Assembly: GCA_964019425.1 (NCBI GenBank)
Contig: OZ025802.1
Location: 558,001 to 622,000 of the forward strand
Direction of reading: 5' to 3'
Source of the DNA: Flectonema sp. DT1601
Taxonomy: Eukaryota > Euglenozoa > Diplonemea > Diplonemida > Diplonemidae
DNA length: 64,000 nucleotides
The notes below the pieces were generated by a model. The model worked only from the letters and a program-made list of their open reading frames with translations. It was not told the DNA's origin and ran no database searches. A program made the translations under genes and the position numbers. The stretch's first letter is position 1. The number at the start of each line of letters is the position of its first letter. This document shows positions 24,163 to 34,573 of this stretch, piece after piece.

Positions 24163-25395
24163 CTACCTACAGGTGTGTGATATCCTTCCCTCTAATGGAG
24201 GTCTGGGTACAACAATTGAAGGAGAAGGTGTTCTGGTTGTTGTGTTATCAGAATTCGGATCTGATGACAGAGTAGTAGTCGTACGAGAACTCCCCGACGA
24301 TGAAGAATTACTTTCATCACCAGCTTGAGGTGGAATTGCCTCCTTAGACAATCGTGACGAAGACGACCTGATTGTCGAACTGTTTGGTATTTCAGTCAAC
24401 TCCATAATAGGAACTCGATCTTTCCAAACTAATTCACTATTTCCTAAAGTCTTTGTAGTCTTACAAGGTATCCATATTTGAGATGGATGAACCGGTTCTG
24501 GCTCCATATAAAAATAATTATTCTTTAATATATCCAAAGCAGACAACCTACTCACTCCATAATATAAAAGCATTCCTTGTAGAACTTCTGTTGCACCTTC
24601 TGAAGCGTTAGGAAGTGACTTTGTCAACGGAATTCCTTCACTGGTTGGTAGTTGTACTTTTGACCAATCTGGTAGTAAGGTACGGTCAGGCCAATTGCTG
24701 TCAGTCGGAGTACCCAAATGTTTAATTATTGTGATAATTTGATCAATCTCTGTTGTTCCAGGAAAGAGTGGTGTACTGCTAATCATCTCTGCTAATACAC
24801 AACCACAACTCCAAATATCTATTGATGGTCCGTATGACCTACATCCCATCAACAATTCAGGGGCCCTATACCATTTTGTACCAACCTCATGAGTCATGTC
24901 TCTAGATATGTCTGCTCCATTTTTGTAGCTGCGAGCTAGTCCGAAGTCACCTATTTTTAAAATACCTGTTTGCGACATTAGTAAATTAGATGGTTTTATA
25001 TCTCTGTGGATGAGACCACTGGTGTGAATGTGTGCCACTCCTCTCACCAACATCAGCAGTAGAGTTTTTATTGATGCAGGAACAAGAGGGTATCTACCAG
25101 GTAAGTTTTTTATAATAGCTCCTAAATCAGTCATCAACATGTCAGTTACAATACAAACATTACCTCCATGAGGGAATACTTCATAGAGTCTCACAACATT
25201 ATCATGAGACTGTAGTCTTTGCAATGCTTTTGTTTCTCGATAAGCTGCACACGGTAGCCCTTTATATGATGGTAATTGTTTACTATTTTGAATCACTTTT
25301 ATCGCTACTACTTTTGCAGATTTTTTAAAAACTGCTCGATAGACGTCTCCGTAGCAACCCTGACCAACGCATTCACCTAGTTGGTATCTATTCAT
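24163..25395 (-). CDS. CDK20: CDK20 (CCRK)-like cyclin-dependent kinase
   Basis: A serine/threonine kinase of 410 residues; CDK20 in other eukaryotes acts in cilium length control and cell cycle. All kinase elements are present: glycine loop GQGCYGDV (11-18), VAIK lysine (33), HRDIKPSN with catalytic D132, DFG (150-152), activation threonine in MTHEVGTKWYRAPE, and APE. EVFPHGG (72-78), LLPDWSKVQLP, and the end of the kinase domain (FYMEPEPVHPSQIWIPC) follow CDK20 more closely than CDK1 or CDK7. The C-terminal 100 residues are Ser/Thr-rich low complexity. The start is the ATG at 25395; the frame extends upstream but there encodes poly-Lys over an A/T tract and hydrophobic noise. A TTTATATCACAAG site lies 14 nt before the ATG. 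CDK7 is the main alternative. Confidence 0.82.
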   Translation of the reverse strand: MNRYQLGECVGQGCYGDVYRAVFKKSAKVVAIKVIQNSKQLPSYKGLPCAAYRETKALQRLQSHDNVVRLYEVFPHGGNVCIVTDMLMTDLGAIIKNLPGRYPLVPASIKTLLLMLVRGVAHIHTSGLIHRDIKPSNLLMSQTGILKIGDFGLARSYKNGADISRDMTHEVGTKWYRAPELLMGCRSYGPSIDIWSCGCVLAEMISSTPLFPGTTEIDQIITIIKHLGTPTDSNWPDRTLLPDWSKVQLPTSEGIPLTKSLPNASEGATEVLQGMLLYYGVSRLSALDILKNNYFYMEPEPVHPSQIWIPCKTTKTLGNSELVWKDRVPIMELTEIPNSSTIRSSSSRLSKEAIPPQAGDESNSSSSGSSRTTTTLSSDPNSDNTTTRTPSPSIVVPRPPLEGRISHTCR

Positions 25396-25686
25396 TATAT
25401 TGTGTAATCCTTGTGATATAAATAAGTAAAAAGGTTGGTTATCATAATAGAAATACAGTGAAATAATAAAAAGGACAGATACGTCCATTGGTAGGTACAT
25501 GATGCTTTTTTTTTTTTTTTTTTTTTTTTTTTTCCCCCGATTATATAAAATTATATAAACTACTTGATGTGACTCAAGAAAAAAGGTCAATTCATAAGTC
25601 AGGAACTTTTTTTTGGCCACATCATATCTTTTTAAAAAACCTCCGATCACGGAATGGTATAGCATAGTGATGCAAAGACAATACAA

Positions 25687-27006
25687 CTACAAGTGAATCA
25701 CGTGTGGAGGTTCTTCAGGAAGGTCAGCCATCTGCCAATCAATGTATCCTCTGGCTTGGTCAGACTCAGACCAGTTCTCGCATTCAGAGCTGGTTGCATC
25801 TTGCGGAACACGCGAAAAGGTTTGTAAGTTTTTTGAATATCCGATTCCATGACGGATTCGATTTGGTAGATCAGGATTACATATCGATGCGAATCCAAAC
25901 ATCACCATCTCTGAGTTATTTGAAATAATGTCTTCAACTGCTTCAGTCGGTTCCCTTAATGAGTATCCAGAAGAGATTATTGGTCCCTTAAATTCCTTTC
26001 TAAGAGCATCACGAAGTTCCTTCCACTTACCATACGATTCTACGTAGTCATCAGTAGCTGGGGCGTTTATTTGATTTTCGTATCGAAACCAAGTGGTGTA
26101 ATGATGTGCTTTCCTTTTATTCAATTCTCGTGCCATATATAAGTGAGTACGTAGATCATGTTTGTGAACGTCAACATTGCCGCCTACACTGTAGCCAAAT
26201 GAAAAGGATACACCAACGTTTCCTGACCCAAAGACTTCTGCCACAGCATCAAATACTGCCAATGGTAGACGAGCTCTATCTTCATTGGTGGCTCCGTATC
26301 TGTCATTTCTCGGATTTGTTGCTCTTAGTAGAAATTCGTGAAGGAGATTGCTACCAGCCATGCAGATGTTGCAGACGGTGCAACCTGCACGCTTTAGTCT
26401 TAAAGCCGATTGTTTGAATTCAGCGATTACCTGTTGAATGTGAAGGGCGGTCATCGCTACTGGTTTCGCAAAAGTACATTTCGCTCCATTCAACAGGAAC
26501 TGCTCTGGAGTAAAGCCATCCGGTAGTTCTGACGGTTGTGGAATTCCATCACACGATAGTGCTTCATCAGTGACAGTATCAGGGCAGAGTTTGCCACCGT
26601 GAGTTAGTTGTGGTATAAATAACGCATTGTTCTCTTTCGCAGTTGCAAACAATTCCTCGATAGTTTCTTCATGCTCGTCCGTGAACATACCACTAACTCT
26701 AGCACTGATACATCCTTGTTTAGAAACAGACATGGCTTCACCGAATACTACTGATCCCTCGGTCAATCTAATTTTAAAATACTCAATTTGCATTGGAGAC
26801 AAAGTATGATTTAAGAACTTGGCTCTGTTTGATGTCACTGGCGCTACACAAACTCTATGGGACGCTTTAAAATTTCCAATCTCAAAAGGATCAACTAAAG
26901 GATACCACGCCAAGGCTAGTTTAGCATTCGGTCTTACAATTTCTTTCGTCCCTGCTCCCTTTCGATATTTCCAGTCAAAATATGAACCACGAGCGCGTTT
27001 GGTCAT
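25687..27006 (-). CDS. Old Yellow Enzyme-like flavoprotein with altered catalytic motif
   Basis: 439 residues, one exon. The FMN-binding TIM-barrel of the OYE / NADH:flavin oxidoreductase family is recognisable from APVTSNRA (55-62), FGEAMSVS, IPQLTHGGKL (131-140), LLRATNPRNDRYGATNEDRAR (226-246, the FLSPxxNxRxDxYGGSxxNRxR motif) and NPDLPNRI near the end of the barrel. Members reduce activated alkenes with NAD(P)H. Here the substrate-binding His and Asn/His of the H-x-x-N/H motif (normally in a xIHGAN/HGYLLxxFL context) are Cys215 and Gly218, and the FGR arginine before the NPDL motif is Phe/Ala. It is therefore either a diverged enzyme or a non-catalytic FMN protein. The start ATG is 7 nt after AAATAAACAG. 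It sits 291 nt upstream of the kinase gene. Confidence 0.8.
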   Translation of the reverse strand: MTKRARGSYFDWKYRKGAGTKEIVRPNAKLALAWYPLVDPFEIGNFKASHRVCVAPVTSNRAKFLNHTLSPMQIEYFKIRLTEGSVVFGEAMSVSKQGCISARVSGMFTDEHEETIEELFATAKENNALFIPQLTHGGKLCPDTVTDEALSCDGIPQPSELPDGFTPEQFLLNGAKCTFAKPVAMTALHIQQVIAEFKQSALRLKRAGCTVCNICMAGSNLLHEFLLRATNPRNDRYGATNEDRARLPLAVFDAVAEVFGSGNVGVSFSFGYSVGGNVDVHKHDLRTHLYMARELNKRKAHHYTTWFRYENQINAPATDDYVESYGKWKELRDALRKEFKGPIISSGYSLREPTEAVEDIISNNSEMVMFGFASICNPDLPNRIRHGIGYSKNLQTFSRVPQDATSSECENWSESDQARGYIDWQMADLPEEPPHVIHL

Positions 27007-28339
27007 GTTAGTTCTGTTTATTTATTGTTTTAGGGACTTTCTCAATTGCTTACATCAAACAAATAGTCTTTTCTCTGCCTACACCCAAAAAAGATTTTCG
27101 CTGTTCTTTTTGGTGGTGTACAACGGAGAAAAAATAAAGTTTTGGGTCAGCAACGGATAATTTTCCTTTATTTTATGGCAAGCCGCATTCTCAGATGAAA
27201 ACAAACAATCTGCTTGCCGTTGTCATAAGCAGGAACAGATCCAACCTATAAATAGCAAGCCCATCGTTAGCAATTCACTGCCGAAAAACAGTGCAATGTA
27301 CTTCAGAGTAAAAGAGCAAACAAAGAAACTAACATTTACAGCGTCGCTAACAGATAAAACAGACAAACTAACAGCATGCTACAGCTTAATGCGAAAACAG
27401 GATAGCCTCGATCAGGACTTATGTCCTAGGTAAAAGAACAGCCAAAAACTATTATTTCAACAACGTGAACGAGATCGTAGGGAACGAGGTCGTAGGCACC
27501 CAACACGAGAAATCAGAAAAAGTAGCACAAGGAACAAGTGCGGTTCCGCCCGACTGACAAATCAGATAGGTAGCAGCGTGAGATAAATTAACTTTGCAGA
27601 CACAGAAACTTCAGGACAACACAATACGATACTAAAAAAAGAAACAAAAAAGCAGAAAAGAAAAAAATAAAACATACAGAATAAGCTTGATCATTGTTTA
27701 ATATGCTTTTTTTTCTCTCTCTTGTGCTGTTACTTCTCACTGTTTGCTCATATGTTTTTAATGTAAAAGTCTGAGAAAATATATTTAAAATAAACTTCTC
27801 TACTGATTTATAAGTTACGTTCCAATCCCTCCGCCGGGTCATTTTAGTATTCATTACTTTAACATAACTGGTCAAACAAACTATGTTTTAAAAAAAAGAA
27901 AATTGGTATTTTTTTTTTTTTAATAAAAATAAAAATCATCAAGCATCACGTTGATAAAGGTGATTTAAACACCTACCCCCCCTCCCCTATTCTAGGGAGA
28001 AAACACTTCGTCGAGCTCCAAGAGACAACTTCACAAAAACCATTAAAAAAAATAGCCTAATAGCCTTGTACTCATTCTGATAACAGTGTGCTACCCAATA
28101 GCTTAGCCATTGATGTTTTTTTAGCCAGTACTTTCTAGCGAGCACTTAATTGTTTTTTGATTTCTAAAAAAACCAAAAAAAAAAAAAAACGAAAAAAATT
28201 AAAATTTACAACGATAAAAACATACTAAATAATATGCAAGTAGTCATCTGCAAGGAATAGCACTTGATGTGCTGGCATCGGTTGGTTCAATCTAACAGTC
28301 GCTTAATAGACAAGGTTAGTGGTTACTCAGAAAGAATGG

Positions 28340-28376
<37 letters not shown>

Positions 28377-28455
28377 GCAACAAAAGAACAGGTAGACCTG
28401 ATAACACCAAAGACATACAAACAGTCCTTTCTAGAAGAAAAAGACCCAACTTCCT
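27007..28455. other. Intergenic; one coding-like plus-strand stretch, long A35 tract
   Basis: This separates the cold-shock gene A from the OYE-like gene. On the plus strand 27161-27433 reads open for 90 codons with mixed, protein-like composition but no ATG before codon 46 and no recognisable family. The region is less AT-rich than its surroundings. A hairpin AGGAC-TTAT-GTCCT lies at 27414-27427. An A35 run is at 28340-28374. Otherwise nothing is supported. Confidence 0.4.
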
Positions 28456-29722
28456 CTATGATCTTGGTGGGTATGGAGAGTACTTTTCAGCCCCAGGTGG
28501 AGGTTGTTCAAATCGTCTTCCCTTTCCTCCTTTCCCACTGGCATCCACTTCTGGAGGAGGAGCTCCAGCAGGAGCCATTGCAGAATAGTCAAAAGCTGGC
28601 TGTGGAATAGAACCATCACTAAGAGTTGAACCATCAACAGGAGGAGCGTAATAAGCGTTCGGGTCAAAGCCAGTTGGAGCAAACGCAGCGGCTGCCGACG
28701 GATCATTCATATCTGGAACTTGCATACCCATCGAGGCATAGTATGAAGCATATTGAGAAGGATCATACATTCCATACATGCCGTACATGTTATTTCCATA
28801 CATTGGAGCAGAGTAGGACATTCCTGCGTACGGATCCTGAAGAAGGGCCGCGGCCGCAGCAGCCGCGGCTTTCGCTGTCTTTTCCGCTCCCTGAGGAACA
28901 TAGCCCGCGCCTTTACAGTCGGTGGCCCACTGCCGTCCCTGTTGCTGTACACCGACAGAAAATTCGACGTCTTGTCCTTCAATTAAAGATCCATAACCAA
29001 TTCCCTTTGTGTGACAAAAGATGTCTTTGCCTGACTCATGCTGAATAAATCCATAACCTTTGTCATCCAACCACTGCTTTACAATACCCCTATGACCAGC
29101 ACCCAGCGGCAATGGAGGTGCCATAGTCTTCTCCATCGGTACGGATTTGTCAGGCATCGTTACACCAGGTCCGGTGACGTTTAGGGCCCTGTTTTTTTAA
29201 TAATTTTTTTCCACGTTTTTTTTTTTTTTTTCACACGTCCCGCCATTGTCAGCGAAAATATCGTTTGGCACATTCTATCGTATCTTCCCAGACAGCGAAC
29301 CCCCAACAGTACAAAGCTGAAGAGGAATTGAAGAATGGGTTAATCATGTCTATCAATAATTTTTTGGGTCACAGACTGTGAAGCAGGCTACTCAAAAGAA
29401 CAAAATAATAAAAAGAAGTAAATGCATACCAAGTCTTACCACCCTTTTGTGTTGCTACTGTGTAGAAGACAGCAAGTCCTGGTGTTAGTGCGATCCCGTC
29501 ATTTGGCTTTGAGTGGCAAAATACATCTTTGCCGTCCTCACCGGTAATGAATCCGTAGCTCTTATCAGAATACCACAACTTCACAACCCCTTTTAGGTGT
29601 CCTGGTGGACACATGGCGATAACTTTCTTTAAAGCTTGCTCAGCCTGTTCGGCTAAGTCTTCTTCCTCATCTTCTCTTACGATCTCTTCTTCTGGTGGGT
29701 AGGCGACTGTTGGTACGCTCAT
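28456..29722 (-). CDS. Cold-shock-domain RNA-binding protein A (two CSDs), two exons
   Basis: Exons 29722-29430 and 29188-28456 join across a 241-nt intron (donor GTATGCATTT, acceptor AAAAACAG) into 341 residues. Two cold-shock domains are present: CSD1 about 43-105 (GVVKLWYSDKSYGFITGEDG, then KDVFCH) and CSD2 about 126-187 (GIVKQWLDDKGYGFIQHESG, then KDIFCH). Both keep the aromatic RNP1-like YGFI and FCH strands that stack on single-stranded nucleic acid. The C-terminal half is Ala-rich then Tyr/Met/Gly-rich low complexity, suited to RNA granules. Such proteins usually bind mRNA and affect translation; the target is unknown. The start is the ATG at 29722, not a GTG 12 nt upstream. The paralogue B lies 1.7 kb upstream in transcription. 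Confidence 0.87.
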
Positions 29723-29774
29723 TTGGTTGCGCACGTCAGTTAATTTGCTTTAATCAGGGGTGGAGAAAAGTATG

Positions 29775-29809
<35 letters not shown>

Positions 29810-30225
29810 AAAAAAAACCTTGGGCTAAGACAAACCATTTATTTCACCTATCGAGATGCCACGACATGCAGATTTCCTGTGTTTCGGTACTGTGGTTTCA
29901 AGAACCCTTTTAATCACCAGGAATTCATTTAATAGGTTTACTTCACTTTCGGTCTTGAAAAAATGAGGGGGGAAGAAAGTAAAGTTCCAAGCCTCTAATA
30001 TGATAGTAATTAACAGTAATAGTTAACAGAAAAATCGATAAATTACACACGACACAATACACATATTCTTGTTTCTCTTTCTCTTTTTGAATCCCTGTGT
30101 TGCTGTACAGTGCGATTTTTCAAAGGTAACGAAAAAAAAAACGAAAAAAAACCATTCAGATTAGCCTTATATTTCGTTGAACGACTGAATACGTTTCTTC
30201 TCCGACTACTTCGGTACAAAAAAAG

Positions 30226-30264
<39 letters not shown>

Positions 30265-31388
30265 AAAGAAAAATACAGAGGCAAATCAGTGTAACATACC
30301 ACCTCTCCAGCTAGCAGATCAGTGAGGTAACAAAAACAGAACTCAAAACTAAAGAAAAATAGTCAGAGATAGTAATATGAGAAGGTAGGTAACAGATTCA
30401 ATCAAGGAAAGCAAACCTGTAAAATGATCCATCAAAGCTCGGTAAGAAAAGAAAAACTGGCTGATATAAAACACACATGATGATAACACCAAAACGGATC
30501 TGACATAATATTTTGTTTGTGCACCGAACTGAGTAGTTCAGTCAGTTTGAATTTCGCTTATAAAACATGTCTTCGATATTTAAAAAATAAAGAACACGAA
30601 AAACCACTTACCGAACTCTTGTTTTTTTTTTTTTTTTGTTGTGGCTATTTAAAACAATGATGCAAAAAAAAAAAAAAATAAATAAAATAATAATAAAAAT
30701 CGAACAAAAAAACAAAAAAAAAAAACCTGTTATGAGAAATGTAGCTTGTTCGATAATTAAAGAACACGCTTTGAGAAAATTTCATTAAATAAACTCAACC
30801 AAAAACTCACCAAACAAAAATACCTGCGCCGAATAATACAGAAAACTCTCTCTTAAATTCAATCAAATTATCCAACCGAACTTAGTGTACTAAAACAAAA
30901 ATCAATTTCGAAAAATCCTGTAATGAAGAAATGTAAATTTGCGCTCCGTTAGAAAAAAAAAAAAATACTTTGAGAACTTAAATTTGAAAAAAACAATCTT
31001 TCCTTTTGAACACTAAAATTCTTTTGACAGCCATTTTTGTTTACAAAAAAAAAAAAACTTGGAAGTCAAAAAACACTAAAAAAAAAATGACTATAATTCG
31101 GTACCATTAACATGAATCAGCTGCGCAAGATCGATTCTGTGTATCAACACTTTTTCGGACGAAAAGCTTTGTGATTCATTCGGAATTGTGGTTACTTAAT
31201 TATTGATATATACACTACTGTTCTATTCCTTTCATGATTTAAAGCAGTAGCGTTTTAACTTCTTGAACATGAAAAAAAAAAACTTCGAAGACATCCCTTT
31301 TGTGCACAACAAAAGAATATAAATTAAGCGCAGAAAGAAAGAAAGAAAATGGACCTGAAGTGTAGTCATCTTCATCCATCACCAATAC
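29723..31388. other. Intergenic between the two cold-shock genes
   Basis: AT-rich sequence with A runs at about 29780-29807, 30663-30678 and 31045-31057. It has a (GA)15 microsatellite at 30231-30261 and no coding-like frame. The plus-strand frame that spans the GA tract encodes an Arg/Glu run and is not considered a gene. Confidence 0.55.
30231..30261. repeat. (GA)15 microsatellite
   Basis: A pure GA dinucleotide run of about 31 nt in the spacer between the cold-shock genes. A second (GA)13 tract lies at 48845-48870 in the large gene-free stretch, and a (TAA)10 tract at about 35243-35272. Confidence 0.95.
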
Positions 31389-32544
31389 CTAGTAAGGAGA
31401 GTAGTATGACGAGTACTGCTCAACAGGGTCTGGGTGAGCCTGCATAGGTTGGGCCATCATACCACCGTATCCGTAGGCATCAGGGGCTGCGTAAGAAGAG
31501 TAGCCTCCGTAACCTGTTGTGTGAAGGGTAGTGATACCTCTTTAGTAGAATAGATATATAAGAAATTATTACATACCGGCAGTCTGGTATCCTTGTTGTT
31601 GTGGGACTGCAGTCATGCCAGATGCTGGAGGTGCAGCAACTCCTGATGGAACGAATCCTGGTCCTGAAAGGTTCACAGCCCTGTTTGATTTATATATAGT
31701 CGCGGAAAAGGGTTCACAACATGAACAGATGATAACAATAAACATACCATGGTTGTCCGTTTGCCTGTGATTCAACAGTGTAGTTTACTTCACTACCTTC
31801 CATGCAGATTCCATTAATTCCCTTATGGTGAACGAAGAGATCTTTGGCTCCCTCAGCTGTTGAGATAAAACCATATCCCTTATCAGTGTACCACTTCTTA
31901 ACAATACCAGTTCCACCTGATCCTGGCATTGGGAGAGGGGCGTTTGAGATGGCTGGAGGAAGGCCAAAGTCACCCTTTGACCCAGACTTCTTTCCTTTCT
32001 TACCTTCCTTACCATATCCCTTAAAGCCGTCCTTTCCAAATCCCTTACCCTTTCCGTCTTTTCCTCCCTTCTTACCTCCCTTCTTACCGTCCTTTCCCTT
32101 CTTTCCCTTACCCTTTCCGTATCCCATACCGTCGTCCCATGGTTGTCTCTCGCCTCTCATCTGCGGAGGTCCAACACCCATACCGGAAACGTTAGTTGCC
32201 CATGGCTTACCGTTGTCTTGTAATTCTACTTCATAGTAAACCTGTCCTCCCTGAATAAGAGTTTGACCTCCATTTTGTTTAGCAAGGTAGAACATGTCTG
32301 TTCCATCTTCGTTAGCAATGAAACCATAGCCTCTGCCGTCATCCCACTTCTTTACAGTCCCAACTTTTTGACCACTAGCTGGCTGTGGTGGAGGGATAAC
32401 CATTCCTTGTTGCTGTTGTGGGATAATTCCATACTCCTGTCCAGGGATAGGTTGCTGACCATTCCACGAATCGACAGGTGCCATTGTTGATGGCTCGATT
32501 GGCTGACCCATGTTTGGGTCCACTACTGGAGCACCGTAGTCCAT
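31389..32544 (-). CDS. Cold-shock-domain RNA-binding protein B (two CSDs), three exons
   Basis: Exons 32544-31748, 31680-31577 and 31513-31389 join across introns of 67 and 63 nt (donors GTATGTTTAT and GTATGTAATA) into 341 residues. CSD1 (about 58-120, GTVKKWDDGRGYGFIANEDG) ends in GKPWATNVSGMG. A Lys/Gly-rich spacer of about 50 residues (KGKGKKGKDGKKGG type) follows. CSD2 (about 206-270, GIVKKWYTDKGYGFISTAEG) ends in GQPWAVNLSGPG. The C-terminus is Gly/Tyr/Pro-rich (YGGYSSYAAP). The first intron splits the Trp codon at the end of a CSD as TG|G, exactly as in gene A, which supports a duplication. Role: RNA binding, probably translational or mRNA-stability control. The start is the ATG at 32544; the upstream extension of the frame reads hydrophobic noise, and CATTAG lies 22 nt before the ATG. 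Confidence 0.87.
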
Positions 32545-34060
32545 ATTATGGTTTTTTTTATAATATCTAATGGGAGGGTGAATGTAACGTATAAAGCTAT
32601 TAACACAGTTCATCTGTTCTTTCATCAAAAGCATGTCGGTTGTTTTTAAAAAATTATTATGCACATTCAAATGTACAAAAGAAAAAAAAAAAAACCAGAA
32701 CATGTTATAGAAGAACTAAAGTATTAAGAGAGAACCAAGAAAAAAAAATAATAATAATAATATTATTATTGTCTGCAGTTTCAATTTTTTGTTTGTCATC
32801 GCTTTTTGCACTGCCTATTTTAATTTATATGTAGTCAATACAATCATGTGAATTATTGAAAGAAAAAAAGTGAGAAAAAAAAAAGAATTGAGGATCACCC
32901 CCAATGGGCATGTATTTATTCTCAATAAACAAAAACAACACAAAAACACTTCTGTCAAAAGAGATATGAATTCATCGCAATGAAAAAAGCTGTTATAGGT
33001 TTTGAGTGTGTGGTTGAGCCATCTAAAGCGGATACACTACTGTAACCTAAACAATCCTGTTTTTTTATATTTATATAAAAAAAAAAAAATAAAAAAAAAA
33101 TGAAAGCGGGGGTAGGAATGGAATAAGATTTTCGCTGTATATTGGAAACAAGCATTTGTTTAAAACACCAAAAAACATTCTTTTCATATTTTTTTTTAGA
33201 AGAGAAAAAAAAATCAAAAGAACTTTTTTTCCTCTTGAGGATTTTCTTTTCTATATACAACTCTACTATAAAAAAGTAGTAGAATATTTGCTGTAAGAAC
33301 AATGAGATTCTATGCTACGCAGCCCACAAACGAAGACAGAGCTGAATACCGAAAGGACAATAGAAAACGACAGGACTGAGAACAATAGTCTCAACCCGAT
33401 CACGTGTGAAGAAATTCAATCCGAGGGCTTTTTCTTTTTCTTTTTATTATTCTAACAGCCAGCTTGAAACAAGAGATATTCACCCAACAGGGTGTATTTC
33501 GTATATTCGCATCGAAAAGGCAAAAAAAAAAAAAAAAAAAAAAAGGGGGTATATAAGGTAAAAAAAAGTTCCTAGACAGAGTCGAGTCTTTTTCTCTCTC
33601 ACGATCTAACGATTCGCAACGTATTAGGAATCAACTGAAATTGATACTCAGGCTTACCCCACGACAATTCTGATTGTTCAGTTGAAGAAGAGAATAAAAT
33701 AAAAAAAAAAAGTTTTTTTCTCTGCAGGAAAAACTGTCTTGACTCACCCTACTGTCACTTGCACACAACGTAGCAAAAATAGAAAAGAAAGAAAAAAAAT
33801 CAGGGAAAGACGGAAAAAATGTGTACGAGAGATTTCGCAATAACGGGGACATGCATCCTCCCTCATAGCAGATGGATAAGATCTATACTGGAATCGCAAC
33901 TTTGCTCGTTTTTTTCCTCTATGCACATCACACTCAATGAATCTAACGGGTTAGTTCCCATACTTGACCCAATGATATTACTGATGCTTAACCGACCACA
34001 AATGGAAGGAGAGAATACTTAGAGTAATAATAAGTAGATATATCCAAAAATAATAATGAA
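32545..34060. other. Intergenic, no gene seen
   Basis: AT-rich spacer upstream of cold-shock gene B with an A run at about 33522-33544, a TAA/ATT-rich palindromic patch at about 32746-32768, and short open frames of no recognisable kind (for example plus 33819-34022). No splice-compatible exon was found. Confidence 0.5.
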
Positions 34061-34208
34061 ACGATCATACTGGGGGATAACTATTCGACTTTGTACGTAA
34101 AATACAAATGTATTGTATCATAAAACAACATAACAATAATTTAACATTAGTTTTTAGATACAGTTGACTAAAGGTAATGTTAGTGGGGTATACGATCATG
34201 CTGGGGGA
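34061..34208 (+). repeat. Dispersed hairpin repeat, copy 2
   Basis: Same family as the copy at 1756-1897. Arms TGTATC (34114-34119) and GATACA (34157-34162) are kept, and the small hairpin ATACAA/TTGTAT is kept although its loop changed from CTGTT to ATGTA. The unit is bounded by ACGATCATACTGGGGGA at 34061-34077 and ACGATCATGCTGGGGGA at 34192-34208, identical but for one base. It lies about 50 nt beyond the stop of the small minus-strand candidate gene. Confidence 0.72.
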
Positions 34209-34255
34209 AGAGATCTGGATGAGTTCTTTATAACTGAAGTCTGAAAAGTTTCGAT

Positions 34256-34573
34256 TCAGATTAATGAAATCTGTGGATTCACATAAAAGTGAGACTCCAA
34301 CTTATTGATTATAAGAAGAGTTAGAAAGTTTATCATCCATTCAGATTGAACATCCGTAGACAGCTCCTTGACAAGACGGTTGGTCTCAACCCAGTTGCTC
34401 AGTAGAGCCCTGCCCTTGATCATGGACTATATCGATGCCCTCTCTCCTGGAGTAGGAAGGAAACGCTGTGGACAAGAAACCTGTTGTTGCTTTGCTAACC
34501 TTCCACAGAGTTTGCTTACAACAACAAGGTACGCTATTATGAGACAAATACAGTAGATCTCATTTGAGAGATC
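34256..34573 (-). CDS. Possible small gene or gene relic, unknown product
   Basis: A minus-strand frame with strongly protein-like composition, about 105 codons, has a single in-frame TAG at about 34427-34429. An acceptor-like TTTCTTTTCTCATAG ends at 34574. The last part, from an ATG at 34423 to the TGA at 34256, encodes 55 residues (MIKGRALLSNWVETNRLVKE at its start, then a hydrophobic FLTLLIIN and LESHFYVNP). An intron with donor GTAAGC near 34523 and acceptor ATATAG just before 34427 would remove the stop and join the parts in frame, but its length (about 97 nt) is above the local norm. No family recognised. It could be a short real gene, a 3' exon of a longer one, or a pseudogene. The repeat copy directly downstream is in keeping with a transcript 3' end. 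Confidence 0.4.

Noticed and set aside
34368-34556. Plus-strand 62-codon frame
   Set aside because: It overlaps the minus-strand candidate, which has the better acceptor, stop and repeat context.
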